The notes under the pieces were generated by a model, which was not told where the DNA came from, ran no database searches, and saw only the letters and a list, made by a program, of their open reading frames with translations. Source: Chloroflexota bacterium (GTDB lineage: Bacteria; Chloroflexota; FW602-bin22; JACPRP01). Taken from it: a stretch of 16,670 nucleotides of DNA. A program made the translations under genes and the position numbers. Of this stretch, positions 7,031 to 13,140 are shown piece by piece; positions within the stretch are counted from its first letter, which is position 1; each line of letters opens with the position of its first letter. The stretch lies in assembly GCA_016210495.1 (NCBI GenBank), contig JACQUC010000151.1:1-16670 (forward strand), in the 5' to 3' direction.

Positions 7031-7060
7031 ATTATAGCCCGTTCCTGCAATACTTGTCAA
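7031..7060 (-). promoter_or_regulatory. Consensus sigma-70 promoter for the rpmH cluster
   Basis: On the minus strand, TTGACA (7060-7055) and TATAAT (7036-7031) are both perfect consensus hexamers, separated by 18 bases. Transcription would start near 7024 and run through rpmH and the genes behind it. High expression is expected for a ribosomal operon. Confidence 0.85.
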
Positions 7061-7162
7061 CCGAGAATAACAACCGTTCGTGCATACGTTATCAAGTATG
7101 ACAGTAAAGGGTTAGGAGAAAAGTACCCCCAAAAGTCGCCGGGTGGTAGGACGTTTGGGTTA

Positions 7163-7190
7163 TTGCCAGTCACCCTGGATGTGGTACATT
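7163..7190 (+). promoter_or_regulatory. Candidate promoter for the Tad-like gene cluster
   Basis: TTGCCA (7163-7168) and TACATT (7185-7190) are spaced by 16 bases and match consensus at 5/6 and 4/6 positions. It lies about 235 bases before the first TadE-like gene. It is the best candidate I see upstream, but modest. Confidence 0.35.
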
Positions 7191-7310
7191 TGTGGAAGCG
7201 GCGGAAGATGCGTCTGCACGTGCTACCGGGATGGGTTGTGTGGCTTTGGGGGGTGGCACCCGGGATTGCGAGAACTGGTCAAAGTCGCTCAGGCAACGTC
7301 ATCATTCCGT

Positions 7311-7408
7311 CTCCGGGGAGGAGAAGCGAACGTCGTCGCTCGGCTCCTCCCCGGAGAGGGATCGATCCTGAGGCTTGGCCGGCTAGTGCCGGACTGGAGC
7401 GAAGCCTC
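7311..7408 (+). promoter_or_regulatory. Structured 5' leader with two strong hairpins upstream of the TadE-like genes
   Basis: The 519-base gap between rpmH and the first TadE-like gene holds the two promoters and this leader. Hairpin 1 pairs CTCCGGGGAGGAG (7311-7323) with CTCCTCCCCGGAG (7344-7356), with an inner stem AGCGA/TCGCT (7325-7329/7336-7340). Hairpin 2 pairs GAGGCTT (7370-7376) with AAGCCTC (7402-7408), with an inner CCGGC/GCCGG stem (7379-7383/7388-7392). Hairpin 2 ends 5 bases before the AAGGAG ribosome site. A short GCGA/TCGC stem lies upstream at about 7268-7287. This fits a cis-regulatory RNA, but I recognise no known riboswitch class. Confidence 0.55.
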
Positions 7409-7425
7409 GCGTGAAGGAGCCCATC

Positions 7426-7836
7426 ATGCGCACAACGTCTCGGGGATCGCGGTCGGGCCAGAGCCTCGTGGAGATGGCCCTCCTCTTGCCGATGGTCCTT
7501 CTCATCCTCACCGGCACGGTTGACCTGGGTAGACTCGCCTACGCGAACGTCAGTATCAGCAACGCTGCCTACGTTGGGGCGCAATATGGGTCGGCGAGTC
7601 CCGATTACGCTCTGGATACCAGCGGCATTCAGAACCGCGTGATAGCGGAAACAACCACACTCCACGGTATGACGGGCTCCAACCCCTCCGTAATGTCTAC
7701 CAGCGGCACGGACGCCTACGGCAACCAGTACGTGAGCGTGTCCGTTGCGTTCAACTTCGCGCCGGTCGTTTCCTATCCTTTGCTCCCCGCCACGCTATCC
7801 TTCACTAGAACGGTGACTATGCGGGTGCAGATATGA
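7426..7836 (+). CDS. TadE-like pilus/envelope protein, first copy
   Basis: This 136-residue protein begins RGSRSGQSLVEMALLLPMVLLILTGTVDLGRLAYANVSISNAA, the TadE pseudopilin pattern: a short basic segment, a conserved Glu (VEMALLLP), one transmembrane helix and an exported remainder. TadE and TadF proteins are processed minor components of the tight-adherence (Flp) pilus system. I choose ATG 7426 over the GTG at 7411 because AAGGAG (7414-7419) sits 6 bases before it. The gene overlaps the next by ATGA. No Tad ATPase, secretin or Flp pilin is in the window, so whether it serves a pilus here is inferred. Confidence 0.85.
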   Translation: MRTTSRGSRSGQSLVEMALLLPMVLLILTGTVDLGRLAYANVSISNAAYVGAQYGSASPDYALDTSGIQNRVIAETTTLHGMTGSNPSVMSTSGTDAYGNQYVSVSVAFNFAPVVSYPLLPATLSFTRTVTMRVQI

Positions 7837-8294
7837 AACGTGCGATCTCGAAGACCGCGGGCAAGGTTCAAGGGAGAGGTCAGGCGCTGACGGAGTTCGC
7901 GCTGATCCTCCCCGTTTTCTTGATGTCGCTATTTGGCGTCGTGGACCTTGGCCAAGCTCTATGGCAATACGATACTTTGGCACACGCCGCGCGCGAGGGG
8001 TCGCGCTACGCGGCGCTTCACGGCCGCAACGGCATTCCGTCCACTGGACCAGGCTCATCTTCCTTTACCGCTCCGAACAACGACACCAACGTTACAGGTG
8101 TCGTCCTCAGCCGCGCCGTCGGCCTTGATCCCAGTCGACTCGTCGTGCGATCTACCTGGCCGGATGGCGATAACCTGAAAGGCAGCCGTGTCCTTGTAGA
8201 GGTGGAATATGTTTTCCGACCCTTTACGAGCTCGATACTTGGCGTAGGAAACGTGACGATGCGCAGCACATCGCAGGTGGGCATACTCTTTTGA
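7833..8294 (+). CDS. TadE-like pilus/envelope protein, second copy
   Basis: This 153-residue protein has the same plan as its neighbour: GRGQALTEFALILPVFLMSLFGVVDLGQALWQYDTLAHAAREGSRYAALHG. The conserved Glu of TEFALILP, a single N-terminal transmembrane helix and the AAREGSRYA stretch are diagnostic of TadE/TadG-type domains. Its ATG overlaps the upstream stop (ATGA), so the two products are likely made in matched amounts. The exported C-terminal half (about 60-153) is Ser/Thr-rich and beta-like. Confidence 0.88.
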   Translation: MKRAISKTAGKVQGRGQALTEFALILPVFLMSLFGVVDLGQALWQYDTLAHAAREGSRYAALHGRNGIPSTGPGSSSFTAPNNDTNVTGVVLSRAVGLDPSRLVVRSTWPDGDNLKGSRVLVEVEYVFRPFTSSILGVGNVTMRSTSQVGILF

Positions 8295-8377
8295 ACCACA
8301 TCCCCTCTGCCTTGCAGTGGTCAAGGGAGGACAGTTCTGATGATAATATGCAACGAGTATCCGGGCGACCAACCAGT

Positions 8378-8408
8378 CCCCTTGCCCTTGCGGCTAGAGG
8401 GACAGGGG
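8378..8408. repeat. Imperfect REP-like hairpin upstream of the TadG-like gene
   Basis: CCCCTTGCCCT (8378-8388) pairs with AGGGACAGGGG (8398-8408) as 5 plus 4 base pairs around a 2x2 internal loop. It occupies the gap between the second TadE-like gene and the likely start of the TadG-like gene. Confidence 0.5.
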
Positions 8409-8461
8409 ATAACGGAGCACGGCCCGTGGCCTCGGTAGCGTTCTGGCCGTGTCTTGATTTG

Positions 8462-9763
8462 ATGCGCAATTCGCTCTCCGATTCGCCGCGCCGGTGCCTC
8501 AGCGGCGGCCCCGCGCGGGCAGAGCGGGGCCAGGCTATGGTCACCCTTGGGCTAATGATGCTTGTTCTGGTGGCCACGGCAGGGCTGGTGGTCGACGCCG
8601 GCCAGCTCTTCGTCGAGCGAAGGCTGGCGCAAACCGTTGTGGACGCGGCGACACAAGCTGCGGCAGCAGACCTGGCCAATGGCCAGACTGCCGCTAGAAA
8701 CACGGCGCTGTATTACGCGGCTCAAAACGGCTACAACAACGATGGGTTGACCAACTCCGTGATCGTCGACGTTCCGCCCTCCTCCGGTTCTCGCAGTGGC
8801 GACGCCAATTTCGTCCAGGTCACCATTACTAGAACGGTTACAACCGGCCTCATCCAGCTTGTCTACAGTGGCGCACCGCGGGTATCGGCCGCCGCCGTCG
8901 CCGGCATTGCGAACCTGCCCGCATCAGATGCCGTCATCATCCTCAATCGGACGGCGTGTGGGGCAATGTCCGTTTCCGGTACGGGATCGCTCTCTGTCAC
9001 CGGTGCTGGCGCGACCGTCAACTCAAACTGTTCCGACGCGCTATCCGTCTCGGGCGACGTCGACGTCGTAGTGTCCAAGCTGGACATTACGGGGGGCTAC
9101 CGCCTTATCGGCAACGCGACCATCTCACCAACCCCTCAAACTGGGGTGCCCCCGAAGCTCGATCCTCTGCGGAACCTGTCTGCACCCGACTGGAGCGGTA
9201 TGGCCATTCGCAGTGGAACGCCGACCGATCCGGTGCTGCTGGATATCAACGGCAGCCAGGTGCTCACGTTGCAGCCAGGCATCTACTACGGCGGCATTGC
9301 CGTGCGCAACACCGCTCAGGTAACCCTGGAGCCGGGGATATACATCCTGGCCGGTGGGGGCTTCGCCGTTCGCAACCAGGCGTTGGTTTCGGGCAACGGG
9401 GTCTTCTTCTACAACACTCAGGACCCAAGCCATCCTACCGGCGCCGGCAGCTACGGGCAGTTCGTTCTCGACGGCAGCGGCTCCGTTACCCTCTCGCCCC
9501 CCACCAGCGGCACTTACGCCAAGCTCCTTCTCTTTCAGGACCGCGCCAACACACAGCCATTTCAATTAGGCAGCTCGGCGCAGCTCAACAGCTTGGGCGG
9601 CACCATCTATCTGCCCAGCGCCAACGCCTCCCTCGGTGGCACCGGCAGCACCACTGTCCAGCTCATCGCCGACACCTTGAGCATCGGCGGCACGGGCTCC
9701 ATCAACATCAGCTACGATGGCAACGCCTTCATGCCCGCTCCCACGGTGACCCTCGTCGAATAA
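8462..9763 (+). CDS. TadG-like envelope protein with a long beta-rich exported domain
   Basis: From ATG 8462 the protein has 433 residues. Near the N-terminus, ERGQAMVTLGLMMLVLVATAGLVVDAGQLFVERRLAQTVVDAATQAAAADLANG is the Tad/TadG-like signature: one transmembrane helix followed by the VDAAT/QAAA helix. The remaining 330 residues are rich in Gly, Ser and Thr with repeated strand-turn patterns (SVSGTGSLSVTGAG, TLQPGIYYGGIAVRNTAQVTLEPGIYILAGGGFAVRN), suggesting an extracellular beta-helix or beta-solenoid. The frame is open from TTG 8291, but those 57 codons cover a REP-like hairpin and look non-coding, so I prefer 8462, although its ribosome site is weak. It is third in the Tad-like cluster and may be a surface or pilus-tip component. 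Confidence 0.82.
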   Translation: MRNSLSDSPRRCLSGGPARAERGQAMVTLGLMMLVLVATAGLVVDAGQLFVERRLAQTVVDAATQAAAADLANGQTAARNTALYYAAQNGYNNDGLTNSVIVDVPPSSGSRSGDANFVQVTITRTVTTGLIQLVYSGAPRVSAAAVAGIANLPASDAVIILNRTACGAMSVSGTGSLSVTGAGATVNSNCSDALSVSGDVDVVVSKLDITGGYRLIGNATISPTPQTGVPPKLDPLRNLSAPDWSGMAIRSGTPTDPVLLDINGSQVLTLQPGIYYGGIAVRNTAQVTLEPGIYILAGGGFAVRNQALVSGNGVFFYNTQDPSHPTGAGSYGQFVLDGSGSVTLSPPTSGTYAKLLLFQDRANTQPFQLGSSAQLNSLGGTIYLPSANASLGGTGSTTVQLIADTLSIGGTGSINISYDGNAFMPAPTVTLVE

Positions 9764-9834
9764 TCCTCCTTGTACTGTGCGGGGCAGCCGGCGATTTCGA
9801 CTGCGCCTATCCGCGCGCGCCGGAGCGCCCACTC

Positions 9835-9979
9835 GTAGCCGCACCGCTTCAGGGTGCGCGCGCCCTTGCTGTACCAGGCCGGCCCTCAACACGGTCCCGC
9901 CACAGCATCCGCCTGTGATTGCTTCCACGGCCTGCGGCACTCGAAGAGGCACGCGTCCCCCAAAAAGGGGCGCGGCTAC
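9835..9979. repeat. Inverted-repeat-bounded segment before the truncated FG-GAP gene
   Basis: GTAGCCGC (9835-9842) and GCGGCTAC (9972-9979) are perfect inverted repeats bounding about 145 bases. Next to the left one, CGCACC/GGTGCG forms a small hairpin; next to the right one, a run of five A's sits between CCCC and GGGG in another GC-rich stem. The segment has no convincing gene. It resembles a small non-autonomous element or two copies of a palindromic repeat. Confidence 0.5.
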
Positions 9980-11130
9980 AGCCCCCGCCTCGCGGCGACG
10001 GGTACGCCGACGTGATCGTGGGGGCGCCCACGAACTCCTACGGCACTCCCAGGGTGTTCGCGTACTTTGGCTCTGCCTCGGGTCTGTCGGCGACAGCAAG
10101 CTGGACGGTCAGCGGCACCGCATCTTCGACCCGCTTCGGCGCTTCGGTGGCCGCGACCGGGGATGTCAATGGCGACGGTTTCGGCGACGTAATGGTCGGC
10201 GCCCCGGGCGACAATAGCGCAGCGGCCTACGTCTACTACGGCTCGTCCACCGGGCTGAGCCCGGTAGCCAACTGGTTTGCCCAGAGCGACCAGCAGTACT
10301 CTCGGTTCGGCATCTCGGTGGCGTCGGCCGGCGACGTCAACCACGATGGCTACCCCGACGTCATCATCGGAGCGCCGTACTACGGCAGCTCCAACCAGGG
10401 CGCGGCTTTCGTCTTCTATGGCTCGGCCACCGGCTTGGGTCCATCCGGGAGCCCGTCCAATGCCGACTGGCGGGCCGACGGCATGCAGACCGATACCTTT
10501 CTCGGCTCCGCAGTGGGCACCGCCGGAGACGTCAACGGCGACGGCTACGCCGCCGTGATCGTGGGCGACCCCTATTACAGCCCCGCGTCGGGCACTTGGG
10601 GAGGTGCCTTCGTGTACCTGGGGTCCGCCACGGGTCTGAGCAGTAGTCCTACCTGGACAGGTTCCGGGCGGTACACACTGGGCGCGTCTGTTAGCACGGC
10701 CGGCGACGTCAACCGCGACGGTTTCTCCGACATCATCGTCGGCGAACCTCAGTGGCAACCAAGCGTCACCAGAATGGAGTTTGGAGCTGCCTACGCCTAC
10801 CACAGCTCCTGGCCGGTCACCCCTTCCAGTGTGACCGTCGCGGGCCCGACCTGGGGCATTGCCGGCATACCCTACACCTTCGATGTCACCGTCTATCCTT
10901 CCACGGTCTCGCTGCCGATCGACTACGCGTGGACGACCACGGATCAATCGAACGTGACGCACTCGTCGGTAGGCGCTCGAACGGATAGCAACAGCTACAC
11001 CTGGACAACGCCCGGCAACAAACAGATCGTGGTCAGCGTTACCAATGCCGCCGGTACCTTCCAGGGCATTTTTCTCATCAACATCCGGCACCGGCTGTTT
11101 CTGCCCTTTATGATCGCACCGCCGCCGTGA
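9919..11130 (+). pseudogene. FG-GAP repeat (integrin-alpha-like) and PKD-domain secreted protein, 5'-truncated
   Basis: The conserved part begins abruptly at about 9999 with GDGYADVIVGAP, the second half of an FG-GAP repeat. Four fuller repeats follow (GDVNGDGFGDVMVGAP, GDVNHDGYPDVIIGAP, GDVNGDGYAAVIVGDP, GDVNRDGFSDIIVGEP), each with a calcium-loop-like DxNxDG. A PKD-like beta domain comes next (about 10825-11080), then the tail HRLFLPFMIAPPP. Such proteins are exported and fold as a beta-propeller that can bind ligands or surfaces. There is no signal peptide and no credible start: a TGA at 9916-9918 precedes TTG 9919, and the first 25 or so codons are translated repeat DNA. An intact relative should have several more repeats upstream. 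I call it a decayed fragment, though a TTG-started cytoplasmic product cannot be excluded. Confidence 0.75.
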
Positions 11131-11156
11131 GGACACGTTGTCTGGCCGCATCGCCC

Positions 11157-11185
11157 TTGACAACATTCTCGGGATGCCGTAACTT
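11157..11185 (+). promoter_or_regulatory. Candidate promoter of the toxin-antitoxin pair
   Basis: A perfect TTGACA (11157-11162) is followed after 17 bases by TAACTT (11180-11185), a weak -10. It lies 37 bases before the chosen antitoxin start. Confidence 0.5.
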
Positions 11186-11221
11186 ATGTATTACAGATTC
11201 GGCAACAAGGGGAGCCAACTC

Positions 11222-11641
11222 ATGGCAGCCAGGCCAAGTAGCATACGCATTCCTGACGAAACTCGATCGGCCATTGAGGAGAACTGCCGCAGCACGGGCA
11301 GGGATTTTTCCAGTGTGGCCAACGAAATGCTTAGCGAGGCCGTCAAGATGCGCCGCATCCCGGGGATGGTTTTTGCCGACGGCCCGTCTGGTCGCGTGGC
11401 CCGGGTGGCAGGCACGGGCCTCGAGGTTTTCGAGATCATTAGGGCGTTTCTGTCCTTGGACAAAGACTGGGGCCGCCTCAAGACCGCCTACCACTGGTTG
11501 TCAGAGGTGCAGCTCCGGGCCGCGCTGGCTTACGCCGAAGCTTACCCGGAAGAGATCGACGGAATTCTGGAGGAAGAGCGGCAGTTGACCCCGGAGCACG
11601 TTTGGGCTAAATATCCCTTTTCTAAGCCACCGTACAGGTAA
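11222..11641 (+). CDS. Antitoxin with N-terminal ribbon-helix-helix and DUF433 domain
   Basis: This 139-residue protein begins with SSIRIPDETRSAIEENCRSTGRDFSSVANEMLSEAV, a ribbon-helix-helix DNA-binding pattern, then a linker and the DUF433 core TGLEVFEIIRAFLSLDKDWGRLKTAYHWLSEVQLRAALAYAEAYPEEIDGIL. DUF433 proteins are commonly paired with DUF5615 PIN-like toxins, as here. The protein should neutralise the toxin and repress its own promoter. I use ATG 11222 rather than 11186 because AAGGGGAG lies 7 bases upstream and the conserved strand begins directly after. Its stop overlaps the toxin start as TAATG. Confidence 0.85.
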   Translation: MAARPSSIRIPDETRSAIEENCRSTGRDFSSVANEMLSEAVKMRRIPGMVFADGPSGRVARVAGTGLEVFEIIRAFLSLDKDWGRLKTAYHWLSEVQLRAALAYAEAYPEEIDGILEEERQLTPEHVWAKYPFSKPPYR

Positions 11642-11994
11642 TGCGGTTTTTTCTTGACGAGCACCTGTCTCGCAAGATCGCAGAGATTGCCAGGAGCCAC
11701 AGCGTCGACGTCGTCAGTTGCCAGGAAAGTGGACGCATCGGGCTGAGCGACGAGGAGCAACTGGGACTCGCTGGCGCCGAAGGCCGCTGCGTCGTAACAG
11801 GAAACGCCAGACACTTCATCCCTTTGACCGTCGAGTTCTTCGCCAACCAATGGCCTCACGCTGGCGTGCTCATTGTTCCGTTGCCGGTCCCCGAAGATGC
11901 CTTCAGCGCCGTGGCCCGAGCCCTGGCCGACTATGATCGGGCACATCCCCAAGGTCCTTCCGCCAACGGGATCGATTTCCTGAGCTTGCAGTGA
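11641..11994 (+). CDS. DUF5615 PIN-like toxin
   Basis: This 117-residue protein has the DUF5615 (Mut7-C/PIN-like) pattern: MRFFLDEHLSRKIAEIA with acidic Asp6-Glu7, VDVVSCQESGRIGLSDEEQL with an acidic pair, and CVVTGNARHF. Homologues are predicted metal-dependent RNases acting as toxins. In many relatives the last motif reads NxRDF; here it is Asn55-Ala-Arg-His58-Phe, so one acidic residue may be missing. The start overlaps the antitoxin stop (TAATG), giving coupled translation. The stop lies only 9 bases before the -35 of the next gene's promoter. Confidence 0.85.
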   Translation: MRFFLDEHLSRKIAEIARSHSVDVVSCQESGRIGLSDEEQLGLAGAEGRCVVTGNARHFIPLTVEFFANQWPHAGVLIVPLPVPEDAFSAVARALADYDRAHPQGPSANGIDFLSLQ

Positions 11995-12002
11995 GACGTG
12001 AA

Positions 12003-12031
12003 TTGACACTTCCAGTCGCTAATGCTACTAT
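12003..12031 (+). promoter_or_regulatory. Strong promoter placed for leaderless transcription of the DUF362 gene
   Basis: TTGACA (12003-12008) and TACTAT (12026-12031) are separated by exactly 17 bases. The ATG at 12038 is 7 bases beyond the -10, where transcription normally begins. No Shine-Dalgarno sequence precedes the ATG. Confidence 0.8.
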
Positions 12032-12037
12032 GCCCAT

Positions 12038-13120
12038 ATGCACACCGTGATCATCGACACCGCCAGACCCGACTTGCGCGACAACATTCGTTTTATCTTC
12101 GATACGTTCGGGGTGAATCTGCGGGACAAGCTGGTGCTCGTGAAGCCCAACATCATCGGCGTCTTCCCGATCGAGCAGGGCGTCACGACCAATCCGGCCG
12201 TGGTCCGGGCGGTAGTCGACGTCCTCCTGGAGCAGGGGGCCAGGGTGGTCGTGGGCGATAACCCGGGAGGTGTCGAGGGCAACTCCTTCCTCACCGCGCA
12301 AAGAGTAGGTATCGTGGACGCATCGCGGGGCTGCTTCACCAACATCTCCGAGCGCGTGGTCACCGTGCCGATTTCCTCGGGCGTTACGGATTCCGTGCTC
12401 GTGTCGAAAGTGCTGTTCGAGGCGGACTACTTCATCAATCTTCCCAAGTTCAAGACGCATACCTTGACGACTATCTCCGGCGCCATCAAGAACCTGTACG
12501 GGCTGGTGGCGGGCTCCGCCAAGGCGATGCTACACCTGAAGGCCAAGACCAGCGACAGGTTCTGCCACCTGCTGGTCGACATCAACCAGTTACGGCCGCC
12601 GGACCTGAGCATCATGGATGCCCTCACCGTCATGGAGGGCAACGGGCCTTCACACGGGCACAGCCGCCCGCTGGGCAAGCTCCTGGCCAGCACCAACGTG
12701 GCCGCGCTTGACGCCGTTATGGTGACGATGATGGGCGCCGATCCAGCGCAGGTCGAGTTGCTGCGCGTCGCCGCCGCGCGAGGGCTCGGGCCCATCGACT
12801 TGCGCGAGATCGACATCGTCGGCGAGCTGCAGCCCATCCCCAACTTTCAGCTTCCTACCACGTTCACGATCTCGGTGCGCGAGCAGGGGCAACTCTTGAA
12901 AGAGATCGGCACCGTCGTACCGACCGTGGAGGAGGCCGCGTGCATCACCTGCGGCGAGTGCGAAACAAACTGTCCGCCCCAGGCGATAACCATGGACCCA
13001 TTCCCGACGATTGACAAGACGAAGTGCATCTCCTGCTTCTGCTGCACGGAGATGTGCCCGGAAAACGCCATTAAGGTCCCCGAGGTGCTTTACGATCTCT
13101 GGGACAAGGCGCTTCAATAG
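12038..13120 (+). CDS. DUF362 domain protein with C-terminal 2[4Fe-4S] ferredoxin domain
   Basis: This 360-residue protein has a DUF362 domain over about 1-265 (KLVLVKPNIIGV, GARVVVGDNPGG, FINLPKFKTHTLTTISGAIKNLYGLV) and a bacterial ferredoxin domain at about 298-350. The first cluster ligands are Cys302, Cys305, Cys308 and Cys312; the second are Cys330, Cys333, Cys336 and Cys340, with an additional Cys335. The role of DUF362-ferredoxin proteins is not well defined; the architecture indicates a soluble iron-sulfur electron carrier or redox enzyme of anaerobes. It is 20 bases upstream of the 4-hydroxybutyryl-CoA dehydratase-like gene, so the two are likely one operon, and it could supply or remove electrons for that enzyme. 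That link is inference. Confidence 0.88.
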   Translation: MHTVIIDTARPDLRDNIRFIFDTFGVNLRDKLVLVKPNIIGVFPIEQGVTTNPAVVRAVVDVLLEQGARVVVGDNPGGVEGNSFLTAQRVGIVDASRGCFTNISERVVTVPISSGVTDSVLVSKVLFEADYFINLPKFKTHTLTTISGAIKNLYGLVAGSAKAMLHLKAKTSDRFCHLLVDINQLRPPDLSIMDALTVMEGNGPSHGHSRPLGKLLASTNVAALDAVMVTMMGADPAQVELLRVAAARGLGPIDLREIDIVGELQPIPNFQLPTTFTISVREQGQLLKEIGTVVPTVEEAACITCGECETNCPPQAITMDPFPTIDKTKCISCFCCTEMCPENAIKVPEVLYDLWDKALQ

Positions 13121-13140
13121 GCTATAGGAGGAGAACGGCG

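Noticed and set aside
6755..7060. 101-residue minus-strand ORF across rpmH
   Set aside because: It is a shadow frame over L34, its leader and the consensus promoter.
6910..7425. Chromosomal origin with DnaA boxes
   Set aside because: I found no TTATCCACA or close variants in a cluster; TTATCAAGT near 7089 and TGTGGAAGC near 7191 each have several mismatches.
7200..7425. c-di-GMP-I (GEMM) riboswitch
   Set aside because: The conserved core segments of that class could not be found; only a loosely similar CAAAG run occurs, so no class is assigned.
8956..9918. 320-residue ORF on the plus strand
   Set aside because: It is an Arg/His-rich alternate frame of the TadG-like gene.
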